A stretch of DNA of 64,000 nucleotides from DAHUYF01 sp963838385 (GTDB lineage: Bacteria; Pseudomonadota; Alphaproteobacteria; ATCC43930; CGMCC-115725): the NCBI GenBank assembly GCA_963838385.1, contig CAWIRE010000001.1, forward strand, positions 2,108,001-2,172,000, given 5' to 3'. Both the position numbers and the translations under genes were made by a program. Below the pieces are notes generated by a model. That model ran no database searches and was not told the origin of the DNA. It worked only from the letters and a program-made list of their open reading frames with translations. Below are positions 24,099 to 33,203 of the stretch, in pieces; the stretch's first letter is position 1; the number at the start of each line of letters is the position of its first letter.

Positions 24099-24407
24099 AT
24101 GATCCACGTTGTCGCCATCATCACCGCCAAGCCCGGCCAGCGCGAGACCATCCTCGCGGCGTTCCGCGCCAACATGCCGGCGGTGCATGCCGAGAAGGGC
24201 TGCATCGAATACGGCCCCGCGGTCGATGCCGAAGGGGTCGGCGGCTTTCAGACCAAATTCGGTCCCGACACCTTCCTCGTGATCGAGAAATGGGAGAGCC
24301 TCGAGGCGCTGAAGGCGCATGCCGCGGCGCCGCACATGGCCGCATACGCCGCCAAGACCAAGGAGCTCATCGCCAGCCGCGTCATCCACGTGCTGTCGCC
24401 CGCCTGA
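24099..24407 (+). CDS. ABM-domain monooxygenase (YgiN-like)
   Basis: This 102-residue single-domain protein has the antibiotic biosynthesis monooxygenase fold: IHVVAIITAKPGQRETILAAF, EKGCIEYGP, FLVIEKWESLEALKAH and HMAAYAAKTKEL. Members such as YgiN act on quinols without a cofactor; others degrade heme or are uncharacterised. The region before it (24020-24070) contains the near-repeats CTCCGTG and CTTCGTGG, a dispersed intergenic motif seen in many bacteria. It is not clearly tied to kdp function. Confidence 0.85.
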   Translation: MIHVVAIITAKPGQRETILAAFRANMPAVHAEKGCIEYGPAVDAEGVGGFQTKFGPDTFLVIEKWESLEALKAHAAAPHMAAYAAKTKELIASRVIHVLSPA

Positions 24408-24449
24408 GCCGGCGTCAGTCGACCCTGGCGAAGAAGCGGCGCCGGCCGG

Positions 24450-24983
24450 TCATGATCCGAACGACGAGGCTCCCGGCACCGAGTAGCGGGCGGCGCCGAA
24501 GATCATGGTGACGTTGGTGCCGTCGTCGCTGAGCGGCAGGTGCAGCGATTCGGAAAAGACGTGCTCCTTGCGGATCGCCCGCAGCGAGCCGCTGGCCAGC
24601 ACCGGCCGCTTGCGCGTCGTCACCGCCAGCAGCATGCCGGTGAGCCAATCGGCGACGGCGGGGAGCTCGGCATAGATCTCGCGCACCGTCTTGCCGGTAC
24701 TGTTGCGGCCATAGCGCTCGGTGATCTCGCTGCCCACCAGGCGGTAGCGGAAGTCGTCGCCGGGCAGCGGCTCGATCAGGAACAGATGGCGCAGGTAGGG
24801 CTTGAGCTCCAGCGGCTCGATGTCGAGCCGCGCCGGCATCGCCCGCGCGCCGCGCTTGCTGTCCCAATAGTCGAGCACCGGCCGCAAGACCGGCTCGGAG
24901 ATGCCGGGAGGATCGACGATGAAGGAAAGCCCCTCGACCCCCTTCATTACCCCCGGCACAACTGTCTCAGTCCCATTCGCCAT
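24450..24983 (-). CDS. PAS_5 domain protein
   Basis: The 177-residue protein is built around one PAS_5 domain, a family characteristic of alphaproteobacteria: LDYWDSKRGARAMPAR, LDIEPLELKPYLRHLFLIE, FRYRLVGSEITERYGRNSTGKTVREIY, then the central helix and the AARYS end. No output domain is attached, so it may sense a ligand or act as a protein-binding module. It is divergent from the aminotransferase gene, with an AT-rich 240-bp region between them. Confidence 0.85.
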   Translation of the reverse strand: MANGTETVVPGVMKGVEGLSFIVDPPGISEPVLRPVLDYWDSKRGARAMPARLDIEPLELKPYLRHLFLIEPLPGDDFRYRLVGSEITERYGRNSTGKTVREIYAELPAVADWLTGMLLAVTTRKRPVLASGSLRAIRKEHVFSESLHLPLSDDGTNVTMIFGAARYSVPGASSFGS

Positions 24984-25225
24984 CTTCTTCTCTCTTTGGT
25001 TGTGACCAATTGATGGCTTCTATGGTTAACTATGGCACGGCGTAAACAAATCTTCCAGCGGCGTCTGAGGGTATCGGGCCATTCCCCTGACAAAAGATGT
25101 CTTTTGGTGCGCTCGATCCGTATCGCCGCGCTTGGCGGATTCACCATGGCAGCGTATGATGTTGCCGCTTTGTGCCGGAAGGACGCGCGCGGCAGCACGC
25201 GCCCGGCGGCCTCAGAGGATCGCTC

Positions 25226-26419
25226 TTGCCCACCAATTCGCGTCTGGCACGGCTCGCCGACAATCCCTTTGCCCGGCTGACCGCGCTTTTGGCCGGAACC
25301 GAGCCGCGGCTGAACGAGCCGCCGATCGTCATGTCGGTCGGCGAGCCGCAGCACGAGGCCCCGGCGCTCGTCGCGCGCATCGTCGCCGAGAACGCTTCCC
25401 TCTGGAACCGCTACCCGCCCTATTTCGGCACGCCGGAATACCGCGCCGCCTGCGCGCAATGGCTCGGCCGCCGCTACCGCCTGCCGCACGGCATGATCAC
25501 CGCCGACCGCCACGTGCTGGCGCTGAGCGGCACCAAGGAAGGGCTGTTCCAGCTCGGGCTGCTGGCGATCCCCGAAAGCAAGGCGGGCGAGCGGCCGGCG
25601 GTGCTGTTCCCCAACCCCTACTATCTCGTCTATGCCGGCGCCGGCCCGGCGCACGGCGCCGAGGCGGTGGCGCTCGCCGCGACCGCCGCCAGCGGCTTCC
25701 TCCCCGACCTCGACGCCATCGCGCCCGCGACGCTGGCGCGCACGGCGCTCTTCTATCTCTGTACGCCGGCCAACCCCCAGGGCGCGGTCGCCGATCTCGC
25801 CTATCTGCGCAAGGCCATCAAGCTGGCGCGCGACTGGGATTTCGTGCTGGCGGTCGATGAATGCTATTGCGAGATCTACGACCGCGCGCCGCCCGCCGGC
25901 GCGCTCGAGGCCTGCCTGTCGCTCGGCGGCGACCTGCGCAACGTGCTGGTCTTCCACTCGCTCTCCAAGCGCTCGAACGCCGCCGGATTGCGCTGCGGCT
26001 TCGTCGCCGGCGATGCCGATCTCATCGCGCGCTTCCAGCAGCTGCGCAGCTATGGCGGCGCGCAAGTGCCGCTGCCGCTGCAGCACGCCGCCACCGCGCT
26101 GTGGAACGACGAGGCGCATGTGGAGCCCAACCGCGCGCTCTATCGCCGCAAATTCGACATCGCCGAGGCCGAGCTCGGCGGGCACTTCGGCTTCTACCGG
26201 CCGCCCGGCGGCTTCTTCCTGTGGCTCGATGTCGGCGACGGCGCGCAGGCGGCAACGCGGCTGTGGCGCGAGGCGGCATTGCGCGTCCTGCCCGGCGCCT
26301 TCACCGCCTGCGGCGAGGGCGGCGACAATCCCGGCCGGCGCTACATCCGCGTAGCCCTGGTGCATGACGATGCCACCGTGGAGACGGGAATGCGGCGGCT
26401 GGCGCGGGTGCTGGGATGA
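25226..26419 (+). CDS. dapC: Class I/II aminotransferase, DapC-like
   Basis: This 397-residue PLP enzyme resembles the alphaproteobacterial N-succinyldiaminopimelate aminotransferase (lysine and peptidoglycan precursor pathway). Family marks: SVGEPQHEAP, RYPPYFGTPEYRAA, ALSGTKEGLFQ, NPYYLVYAG, CTPANPQGAV, VDECYCEIYD and the Schiff-base lysine in HSLSKRSNAAGLRCGF at about residue 247. I prefer TTG 25226 because AGAGGA lies six bases upstream and the N-terminus then matches the family; a GTG at 25172 lacks a ribosome site. The position next to ftsK fits alphaproteobacterial synteny. Confidence 0.85.
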   Translation: MPTNSRLARLADNPFARLTALLAGTEPRLNEPPIVMSVGEPQHEAPALVARIVAENASLWNRYPPYFGTPEYRAACAQWLGRRYRLPHGMITADRHVLALSGTKEGLFQLGLLAIPESKAGERPAVLFPNPYYLVYAGAGPAHGAEAVALAATAASGFLPDLDAIAPATLARTALFYLCTPANPQGAVADLAYLRKAIKLARDWDFVLAVDECYCEIYDRAPPAGALEACLSLGGDLRNVLVFHSLSKRSNAAGLRCGFVAGDADLIARFQQLRSYGGAQVPLPLQHAATALWNDEAHVEPNRALYRRKFDIAEAELGGHFGFYRPPGGFFLWLDVGDGAQAATRLWREAALRVLPGAFTACGEGGDNPGRRYIRVALVHDDATVETGMRRLARVLG

Positions 26420-26462
26420 GCCCGCCGCCCGGTCGTGCCCCCGGCAAGAAGGAGCGATGCGC

Positions 26463-28805
26463 ATGGCGACGATGAGCGAGAGCGTCGAACGCCGGAGCCC
26501 CTACCGGCTGCTCTATGAGGCGGCGGGGCTGCTGCTGCTGATCGGCACGGTGCTGCTCGCCCTCGCGCTCATCAGCTACAACCGCGGCGACCCCTCCTGG
26601 AACCACGCGGTCGACGCGCTGCCGAGCAACATCCTCGGCCGGGCCGGCGCCAGCCTGTCGGATCTGCTGCTGCAGAGCTTCGGCCTCGCCGCGGCGCTGC
26701 TGCCGGTGATCCTGCTGTACTGGTCGGTGCGGCTGCTGCTCGGGCGCGGCCTCACCTGGCTGTGGCTGCGCCTGCTGCTGCTGCTGCCGGCGCTGCTGCT
26801 GCTGGCGCTGACGCTGGCCGTGCTGCCGGCGCCGCGCGCCTGGCCGGCGGTGGCGGGGCTCGGCGGCTTCGCCGGCAAGCTGCTGGCCGGCGCGGCGGCG
26901 CACCACCTCATGCCGGCGCCGCTGGCGGCGCTGGCGGCCGCGGCGCTGGGCGCCTTGCTGCTGCTCTTCGTCACCGGATTGAGCCTCGACGATTGGCGCA
27001 ACATCGTTCCGGCGGAGCGGCCGCAGCGCCGCCGCCGGCGCGAGCCCGCGCCCAACCCGGCGATGACGCTGCTGCGCGCCGTCCTCGGCCGGCTGCGCGC
27101 ACGGGCCGAGGCGGCGCAGGAGCGGCAGCGGCGGGAGCCCAGCATCGACGCGCCGCCCGAGGCGGCGGAGCCGCCGGCACGGCCGGCGGTCGAGAAGATC
27201 GCGCGCCGCCGCGCCGCGTCGGTCGATGTGCCGGCGCGCGGCGCCAAGCGCGAGCCGGCGCGCCAGGCGACGCTCGATCTCGGCCCCGCCGACCGGCATC
27301 TGCTGCCGCCGCTCGACCTGCTGGCGGCGCCACCGCCCGCCGCCAAGACGGCGCAGATCAACGAGGAGGCGCTGCAGCAGAACGCGCGCATGCTGGAGAG
27401 CGTGCTCGAGGATTTCGGCGTGCGCGGACAGATCGTCAAGGTGCGGCCGGGACCGGTGGTGACGCTCTACGAGCTCGAGCCGGCGCCCGGCATCAAGGCC
27501 TCGCGCATCATCGGGCTGGCCGACGACATCGCCCGTTCGATGAGCGCGATCTCGGCGCGCGTCGCGGTCATTCCCGGCCGCAACGTGATCGGCATCGAGC
27601 TGCCCAACGCCAAGGCCGAGATGGTCTATCTGCGCGAGCTGCTGGCGTCCGAGCCCTATGAGCGCACCGCGGCGCGGCTCACCCTGGTGCTGGGCAAGGA
27701 CATCGGCGGCGCGCCGGCGATCGCCGATCTCGCGCGCATGCCGCATCTGCTGATCGCCGGCACCACCGGCTCCGGCAAGTCGGTCGGCATCAACACCATG
27801 ATCCTCTCCATCCTCTATCGCCTGCCGCCGGAGCAGTGCCGCTTCATCATGATCGATCCCAAGATGCTGGAGCTCTCGGTCTATGACGGCATCCCGCATC
27901 TGCTCTGCCCGGTGGTGACCGATCCGCGCAAGGCGGTGGTGGCGCTCAAATGGACGGTGCGCGAGATGGAGAACCGCTACCGCGCCATGTCCAAGCTCGG
28001 CGTGCGCAACATCGAGGGCTACAACCAGCGTCTCGCCGAGGCCGAGGCGCGCGGCGAGGCGCTGATGCGCAAGGTGCAGACCGGCTTCGACCCCGAGACC
28101 GGCCAGCCGATCTTCGAGGATCAGCCGCTCGACACCACGCCGCTGCCGCTGATCATCGTCGTGGTCGACGAGATGGCCGATCTCATGCTGGTCGCGGGCA
28201 AGGACATCGAGGCGGCGATCCAGCGCCTGGCCCAGATGGCGCGCGCCGCCGGCATCCACATCGTCATGGCGACGCAGCGCCCCTCGGTCAACGTCATCAC
28301 CGGCACGATCAAGGCGAACTTCCCCACCCGCATCAGCTTCCAGGTGACCTCCAAGATCGACAGCCGCACCATCCTCGGCGAGAGCGGCGCCGAGCAGCTG
28401 CTCGGCCGCGGCGACATGCTGCACATGGCGGGGGGCGGCCGCATCACCCGCGTGCACGGGCCCTTCGTCTCCGACCAGGAGGTCGAGCAGGTCGTGCGCT
28501 TCCTCAAGGAGAACGGCCGTCCGCCGGTCTATGTCGAGGACATCACCGCCGAGGAGGAAGAAGCGGGCGGCGGCGAGCTCGCCGGCGGCGAGGGCGAGGC
28601 CGGCGGCTCCGGCGATCAGCTCTACGACCAGGCGGTGGCGCTGGTCTGCCGCGAGCGCAAGGCGTCGACCAGCTTCGTCCAGCGCCATCTGCAGATCGGC
28701 TACAACCGGGCCGCGCGTATCATCGAGCGCATGGAATCGGAAGGCGTGGTCAGCGCCGCCAATCATGTCGGCAAGCGCGAGGTGCTGGCGCGCAACATCG
28801 AATAG
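26463..28805 (+). CDS. ftsK: DNA translocase FtsK
   Basis: The 780-residue protein has four hydrophobic segments in residues 20-180 (membrane anchor at the septum), a Pro/Arg-rich linker, then the RecA-like motor: alpha domain RMLESVLEDFGVRG, KVRPGPVVTLYELEPAPG, Walker A GTTGSGKSVG at about residue 433, Walker B VVDEMADLM, and a C-terminal winged-helix gamma domain (STSFVQRHLQIGYNRAARIIE) that reads KOPS sites. It pumps chromosome dimers apart at division. ATG 26463 has AAGGAG eight bases upstream; the ATG at 26457 is too close to it. Confidence 0.96.
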   Translation: MATMSESVERRSPYRLLYEAAGLLLLIGTVLLALALISYNRGDPSWNHAVDALPSNILGRAGASLSDLLLQSFGLAAALLPVILLYWSVRLLLGRGLTWLWLRLLLLLPALLLLALTLAVLPAPRAWPAVAGLGGFAGKLLAGAAAHHLMPAPLAALAAAALGALLLLFVTGLSLDDWRNIVPAERPQRRRRREPAPNPAMTLLRAVLGRLRARAEAAQERQRREPSIDAPPEAAEPPARPAVEKIARRRAASVDVPARGAKREPARQATLDLGPADRHLLPPLDLLAAPPPAAKTAQINEEALQQNARMLESVLEDFGVRGQIVKVRPGPVVTLYELEPAPGIKASRIIGLADDIARSMSAISARVAVIPGRNVIGIELPNAKAEMVYLRELLASEPYERTAARLTLVLGKDIGGAPAIADLARMPHLLIAGTTGSGKSVGINTMILSILYRLPPEQCRFIMIDPKMLELSVYDGIPHLLCPVVTDPRKAVVALKWTVREMENRYRAMSKLGVRNIEGYNQRLAEAEARGEALMRKVQTGFDPETGQPIFEDQPLDTTPLPLIIVVVDEMADLMLVAGKDIEAAIQRLAQMARAAGIHIVMATQRPSVNVITGTIKANFPTRISFQVTSKIDSRTILGESGAEQLLGRGDMLHMAGGGRITRVHGPFVSDQEVEQVVRFLKENGRPPVYVEDITAEEEEAGGGELAGGEGEAGGSGDQLYDQAVALVCRERKASTSFVQRHLQIGYNRAARIIERMESEGVVSAANHVGKREVLARNIE

Positions 28806-28857
28806 GGCCGCCGGCCCCACTTTGCGGAAACGCCGGCGGGTCCTATATCACCGTTGC

Positions 28858-29955
28858 ATGCCGATGAAGCCGCTCGCCCGCCGCCACCTTTTCGCCTCGA
28901 TCGCCGCCCTGGCCGCGCTCGGCACCCTGCCCGCCCGCGCGGCCGGCGTGCGCCCGGCACCGCTGACGCCGCAGGAGAAGGCGACACTGGCCGAGGTGCA
29001 GCGTTATCTCGACGGCATCCACAGCATGCAATCGCACTTTCAGCAATTCGCCCAGAACGGCGCCGTCTCCAGCGGCACGATCTACCTGCAGCGTCCGGGC
29101 AAGATGCGCATCGTCTACGACCCGCCGACGCCGATCCTGATCGTCTCGGACGGGGACGCCGTCTACTACTGGGACAGCCAGCTCGAGCAGCTGTCGCAGA
29201 TCGGCGTCAAGGACACGCCCGCCTGGTTCCTGCTGCGGCCCAATATCAAGCTCAACGGCAACGTCACCGTCACCGGCTTCCGCCGCGAGCCGGGCGTGCT
29301 GCGCCTGGCCATGACCGAGACGGACAGCCCCGATCAGGGCAGCCTGACCGTGGTGATGAGCGAGCGACCGCTGGAGCTGCGGCAATGGACCGTGATCGAT
29401 CCGCAGCAGCGGCAGGTCACGGTGATGCTGGACAGCCCGCAATACAACGTGCCGCTCGACCCGAATTTGTTCGTCTGGACGCGTCAGAACGTCAGGCCCC
29501 GCCACGCGTTGACGGCGGGCCGCAGCAAAGGAGGCTCGCCCATGCGCCTGCCGCTGCTTCTCGCCCTGCTGCTGCTCGTGCCAGCGCTTCCCGCCGCCGC
29601 CGGCCAAGGCGCCGGTCATGGTGGCGGCCACGGCAGCTTCGGAGCAGGGCATTTCCACGGCTTTCACCACGGCCGCGCCTTCCGCTCCCACGGCTCGCGT
29701 TTCGGCTTCGGCCGCTCGGCTTATGGCTATGGCGGCTATGGCGGCTGGGGCTATTTCCCGGACTGGGATTGGGATGGGGGCTGGGATGGCGATTGGGCCT
29801 GGAACGGCGGCAACGCGGCCGCCGTGCCGGCGCCGGCCTATTTCCCGCCGCCGCGGCCGCCGCGCCTGGCCGCCGATGAGCGGCCGAGCGTCGAGACCAC
29901 GGCGCAGGGCGTCACCATCATCCGCGGCCCGGGCTCGCGCCACCTCCCGCCCTGA
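28858..29955 (+). CDS. lolA: LolA-like lipoprotein carrier, read through into a downstream protein
   Basis: From ATG 28858 the frame encodes a signal peptide (RRHLFASIAALAALGTLPARAAG) and a LolA domain: YLDGIHSMQSHFQQ, GTIYLQRPGKMRI, DPPTPILIVSDG, PAWFLLRP and the terminal NVPLDPNLFVW. LolA chaperones lipoproteins across the periplasm. The family normally ends near residue 215, but here the frame stays open through a 25-residue linker into a second protein with its own ribosome site and signal peptide (29542). A one-base shift would give a TGA at about 29513-29515, so either a stop was lost to an indel or a true fusion exists. It sits downstream of ftsK as usual. Confidence 0.85.
   Translation: MPMKPLARRHLFASIAALAALGTLPARAAGVRPAPLTPQEKATLAEVQRYLDGIHSMQSHFQQFAQNGAVSSGTIYLQRPGKMRIVYDPPTPILIVSDGDAVYYWDSQLEQLSQIGVKDTPAWFLLRPNIKLNGNVTVTGFRREPGVLRLAMTETDSPDQGSLTVVMSERPLELRQWTVIDPQQRQVTVMLDSPQYNVPLDPNLFVWTRQNVRPRHALTAGRSKGGSPMRLPLLLALLLLVPALPAAAGQGAGHGGGHGSFGAGHFHGFHHGRAFRSHGSRFGFGRSAYGYGGYGGWGYFPDWDWDGGWDGDWAWNGGNAAAVPAPAYFPPPRPPRLAADERPSVETTAQGVTIIRGPGSRHLPP
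29542..29955 (+). CDS. Secreted Gly/His/Trp-rich protein nested in the LolA frame
   Basis: ATG 29542 has a perfect AAAGGAGG seven bases upstream and begins a clear signal peptide (MRLPLLLALLLLVPALPAAAG). The mature 115 residues are rich in Gly, His, Tyr and Trp (GHGGGHG, YGYGGYGGWGY, DWDWDGG), with a Pro-rich tail. The His-rich and Asp/Trp parts could bind metal. These signals indicate a separate gene, although no stop codon separates it from lolA. No family is recognised. Confidence 0.55.
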   Translation: MRLPLLLALLLLVPALPAAAGQGAGHGGGHGSFGAGHFHGFHHGRAFRSHGSRFGFGRSAYGYGGYGGWGYFPDWDWDGGWDGDWAWNGGNAAAVPAPAYFPPPRPPRLAADERPSVETTAQGVTIIRGPGSRHLPP

Positions 29956-29964
29956 GCCGCGGCA

Positions 29965-31011
29965 TCAGGCCTTCAGCCGCGGCATCAGGCGCCGGGCGTT
30001 GCCGTACTCGATGGCGCGGCGCTGCGCCGGGGTCAGGCCGAGCTGGTCGAAGGTCGCGAGATTGTCGGCGATGGTGTAGTAGGGATAATCGCTGCCGAAC
30101 AGCACCTGGCTCGACGGCACCAGGTCGAGCAGCGCCGCCATGGTCGGTTTGAACGCCGCGTTGGCGGTGTCGTAATAGAGCGTGCGCAGCATCGCCTCGA
30201 TGCCGCCGGGCGCCACCTCGGCGAGATCCTTGCGCGCCTTCGACATGTTGACCATGCGGCCCGCCAGCGCCGGGATCGGCCCGCCGGCATGGGAGAAGAG
30301 AAAGCGGATATCGGGGTAGCGCGCGAAGACGCCGCCATAGAGCAGGCTGGCGACGGCCCGCGCCGTGTCCTGCGGATATTCCAGCATCGCCTGCGGCACG
30401 CCGGGGATGAGCGTGCCGCAGCAATTGGGCGCGAGCGGATGGAAATAGACCAGCGCCTTGCGCCGGTTCAGCTCCTCGTACACCGGCGCGAAGCGCTTGT
30501 CGCCGGGCCAGACATCGCCATAGCTGGTCATCAGCCCGATGCCGTCGGCCTTGAGGGTGTCGAGCGCATAGGCGATCTCGGCGAGCGTGCCGTCGACATC
30601 GGGCATCGGCATCGCCGCGAAGAGGCCGTAGCGCGCTCTGTGCTTCTGCGCCATGTCGGTGGCGTATTCGTTGCAGAGCCGCGCCATCTGCCGCGCCGCT
30701 TCGAGGTCGCCGAACCACACGCCCGGCGTCGAGATCGACAGCACCGCCGTGGCGGTGCCGGTGCGATCCATCTCGGCGAGGTCGCGCTCGACCGTCCAGT
30801 CGCTCTGCACCGGCGAGAGGCCTTTCATGCCTTCGTGCTTGGCCCATTGCGCCAGCGGCCCGAGATAGGCCGGGGGAAAGAAATGGTGATGCACGTCGAC
30901 CCGCCGCGGCGTCTCAGCCCGCGCCCCGATCGGCAGCGCCGTAACCGCGCCCGCCGCCGCCAGCGCCGCGAGAAACTGCCGGCGCGAGCCCAAGGCGTGA
31001 TCGTGAGGCAT
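29965..31011 (-). CDS. Amidohydrolase-family protein with Tat signal (ACMSD/decarboxylase-like)
   Basis: The 348-residue protein starts MPHDHALGSRRQFLAAL, a twin-arginine signal, so it should be exported folded with its metal. The TIM-barrel metal site is visible in VDVHHHFFP, the later histidine in FHPLAPN, FLFSHAGGPIP and LFGSDYPYY with the conserved Asp. This is the amidohydrolase_2 branch, which includes aminocarboxymuconate semialdehyde and 6-methylsalicylate decarboxylases. The substrate is unknown. Just beyond its stop a 16-bp stretch of the 3' end is tandemly repeated (about 29956-29990). Confidence 0.88.
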   Translation of the reverse strand: MPHDHALGSRRQFLAALAAAGAVTALPIGARAETPRRVDVHHHFFPPAYLGPLAQWAKHEGMKGLSPVQSDWTVERDLAEMDRTGTATAVLSISTPGVWFGDLEAARQMARLCNEYATDMAQKHRARYGLFAAMPMPDVDGTLAEIAYALDTLKADGIGLMTSYGDVWPGDKRFAPVYEELNRRKALVYFHPLAPNCCGTLIPGVPQAMLEYPQDTARAVASLLYGGVFARYPDIRFLFSHAGGPIPALAGRMVNMSKARKDLAEVAPGGIEAMLRTLYYDTANAAFKPTMAALLDLVPSSQVLFGSDYPYYTIADNLATFDQLGLTPAQRRAIEYGNARRLMPRLKA

Positions 31012-31043
31012 GCGTCTTCTCCCCCGGAATTTATCTTTGCCGG

Positions 31044-31848
31044 CTAAGAGCTAACCGATCGGCCGGGCGAAGGGAAGCGGCGCAACGGCGCCGCCAGCAG
31101 CCGCAGCACGCCTTCCTCCTCGCGGCCTTCGACGCCGATCGGCATGTCGGCGGTGCGAACATGCCGCGAGCGGCTGGCGAAGAGGTGATCCCAGAGGCTG
31201 AGGATCGTGCAGTAGTTCGAATCCGTGTCGACGCGGCGACGATGATGATGCACCCAGTGGATCGAGGGCGTCACCACCACCAGCGAGAGCGCGCGCTCGA
31301 ACCCGCGCGGCAGGCGCAGATTGGAGTGGTGGAACATCGTCGCGACCAGCACCAGCAACTCGAAGGCCACCACCGAGGAAAGCGGCAGCGCCAGCAGCAC
31401 GATCACGCCGGCGCGTGCCAGCGCCGAGAGCAGCACCTCGCCGGCATGGAAGCGCACCGCCCGTGGTGGTGTCGAGAAAGCGGTCGAGGTGATGCACGGC
31501 ATGAAAGCGCCACAGGAAGGGCACGACGTGATTGGCGCGGTGCCACCAATAGATCAGGAAATCGAGCAGCAGCAGGTCGAGCAGCAGCCCGCCGGCGCCG
31601 CTCCATCAGGCCGGCCGCCATTGCGGCGCGAGCCCGGCGGCAAAAGCCGAGACCGGCACCACCACCAGCGGCGACAGCAGCGCATTGCCGGCCCAGAGCG
31701 CGGCGTTGCGCGACAGCCGGCGCCAGCCCGGTTCGGCGAGGCGCGGCGCCGCCGCCGGCCGCGCCCGCTCGAGCACGAACAGCAGCACGAACCACAGCCC
31801 GATCGCGGCGGCTTTCCAGGCCAGAAGCTGGGCGATCCCCGCTTGCAT
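31044..31848 (-). pseudogene. Sterol desaturase/fatty acid hydroxylase family, broken
   Basis: Combined frames give a di-iron membrane hydroxylase: N-terminal helices (AAAIGLWFVLLFVLE), then LIYWWHRANH, RFHAVHHLDR, FHHSNLRLP and WVHHHRRRVDTDSNYCTILSLWDHLF, the full set of His boxes of the sterol desaturase family. Two lesions interrupt it: an in-frame TGA just after LAPQWRPA (about 31607-31613) and a one-base insertion near 31470-31480 between LDTTT and AVRFHAGE. Two independent breaks make a true pseudogene likely, though both could be sequence errors. Such enzymes hydroxylate lipids at the inner membrane. Confidence 0.75.
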
Positions 31849-31877
31849 CGCCCTTGATATCGGGCCAAGGTGCCGCC

Positions 31878-32648
31878 ATGCCAATGACCGGCTCGACCGA
31901 TCGGCCGCCGCTGGTGGGACTGCCTTGCTGCACGCGGCTGATGGGCGAGCATCCCACCCATTGGGTGGGTGAGAAGTACATCACCGCCGTGAGCGATGCG
32001 GCGGACGCCGTGCCGTTGCTGGTGCCGGCGCTGGCGCATCGGCTCGATCCCGAGGACATCGTCGCGCGCATCGACGGGCTGCTGCTCACCGGCAGCCGCA
32101 GCAATGTCGAGCCGCATCACTATGGCGGCGCGCCGAGCGTCGAGGGCACGCTGCACGATCCGCCGCGCGACGCGCTCACCCTGCCGCTGATCCGCGCCGC
32201 GATCAACGGCGGCCTGCCGGTGCTGGCGATCTGCCGCGGCATCCAGGAGCTCAACGTGGCGCTCGGCGGCACGCTGCATCAGCGCCTGCACGAGGTGGCG
32301 GGGCGGCTCGATCATCGCGCGCCGGAAGGCGGCGCCGAGCGGCGCTACGCGCACGACGCCCATCGCGTCCGTCTGGCGCCCGGCGGGCTGCTGGAGCGGC
32401 TCGCCGGCACGACGGCGCTGGTCGTCAACTCGCTGCATGCGCAAGGCATCGACGTGCTGGCGCCGGCGCTCGTCGTCGAGGCCGAAGCGCCGGATGGCCA
32501 GATCGAGGCGGTGCGCCACCGGAGCGCGCCCTTCGTCGTCGGCGTACAGTGGCATCCCGAGTACCGCGTGCTCGACAATGCCTTCGGCCGCGCGCTGTTC
32601 GCCGCCTTCGGCGCCGCCTGCCGCGGCGTCGCGCGGACGCGGCGATGA
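31878..32648 (+). CDS. Gamma-glutamyl-gamma-aminobutyrate hydrolase-like (peptidase C26)
   Basis: The 256-residue protein is a class I glutamine-amidotransferase-like hydrolase of the PuuD type. The nucleophile is in AICRGIQELNVALGG (Cys about 119), and the catalytic His-Glu pair in VQWHPEY near residue 220; PLVGLPCCTR and LLLTGSRSNVEPHHY are family marks. PuuD cleaves gamma-Glu-GABA in putrescine degradation; no other puu genes are adjacent, so the substrate is open. Its start is divergent from the broken desaturase gene. Confidence 0.9.
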   Translation: MPMTGSTDRPPLVGLPCCTRLMGEHPTHWVGEKYITAVSDAADAVPLLVPALAHRLDPEDIVARIDGLLLTGSRSNVEPHHYGGAPSVEGTLHDPPRDALTLPLIRAAINGGLPVLAICRGIQELNVALGGTLHQRLHEVAGRLDHRAPEGGAERRYAHDAHRVRLAPGGLLERLAGTTALVVNSLHAQGIDVLAPALVVEAEAPDGQIEAVRHRSAPFVVGVQWHPEYRVLDNAFGRALFAAFGAACRGVARTRR

Positions 32649-32650
32649 GC

Positions 32651-33115
32651 TCAGTCGGCGCCGGCGACGCGGTCGAGCAGACGGATCAGCTCCCGTTGCT
32701 CGTCGCTGCTGAGATTGCGGCCGATATGGCCCTCATGAGCGCGCACCATCTCTTCCAGCCGCCGCAGCAGCTGCACGCCGCCGGGCGACAGCCTGAGCGC
32801 ATGCGAGCGACGATCGTTGGGCGCGGGCCCGCGCGTCACCAGGCCGCGCGCCTCGAGCCGGTCGATCACCGCGACGACGGTGGAGCGATCGATGCCCAGC
32901 GCGTTGCCGAGCCGCGTCTGGCTGAGCCCGGCATTGCCGGCGATCACCGAGAGCACGCCGAACTGGCCGGGAGTGATGTCGGCCTCGCCCATGGTCTCGG
33001 TGAAATGCTGGAACACCGCCACCTGCGCACGGCGCAGATGATAGCCCAGCAGGCCCTCGAGCATGCCGAGCGCCACGCCATCGCTGCCGGGCTTTTGCGG
33101 TTTGCCGCTGTCCAT
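32651..33115 (-). CDS. MarR-family transcriptional regulator
   Basis: The 154-residue protein has the MarR winged helix: ITPGQFGVLSVIAGNAGLSQTRLG, IDRSTVVAVIDRLEARGLVTR, then the wing PNDRRSHALRLSPGG and a dimerisation helix. I chose ATG 33115 (MDSGKPQKP) instead of the in-frame TTG at 33139. It is divergent from the alpha/beta hydrolase gene (89 bp apart), which it may control, and its end is three bases from the convergent PuuD-like gene. Confidence 0.9.
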   Translation of the reverse strand: MDSGKPQKPGSDGVALGMLEGLLGYHLRRAQVAVFQHFTETMGEADITPGQFGVLSVIAGNAGLSQTRLGNALGIDRSTVVAVIDRLEARGLVTRGPAPNDRRSHALRLSPGGVQLLRRLEEMVRAHEGHIGRNLSSDEQRELIRLLDRVAGAD

Positions 33116-33203
33116 GGTCTCGTTTCCGCCGCGCCGCAAGGGCGGCAGAGAATGCAGTAAACCGGCCGATCAGCACAAGCGCCATCGCGACCGACCGACA
33201 TCC

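Noticed and set aside
31595..31620. In-frame TGA in the desaturase-type gene as selenocysteine
   Set aside because: The family has no selenoprotein members, the position is outside the His boxes, no SECIS-like hairpin is apparent, and a second frameshift lies downstream.
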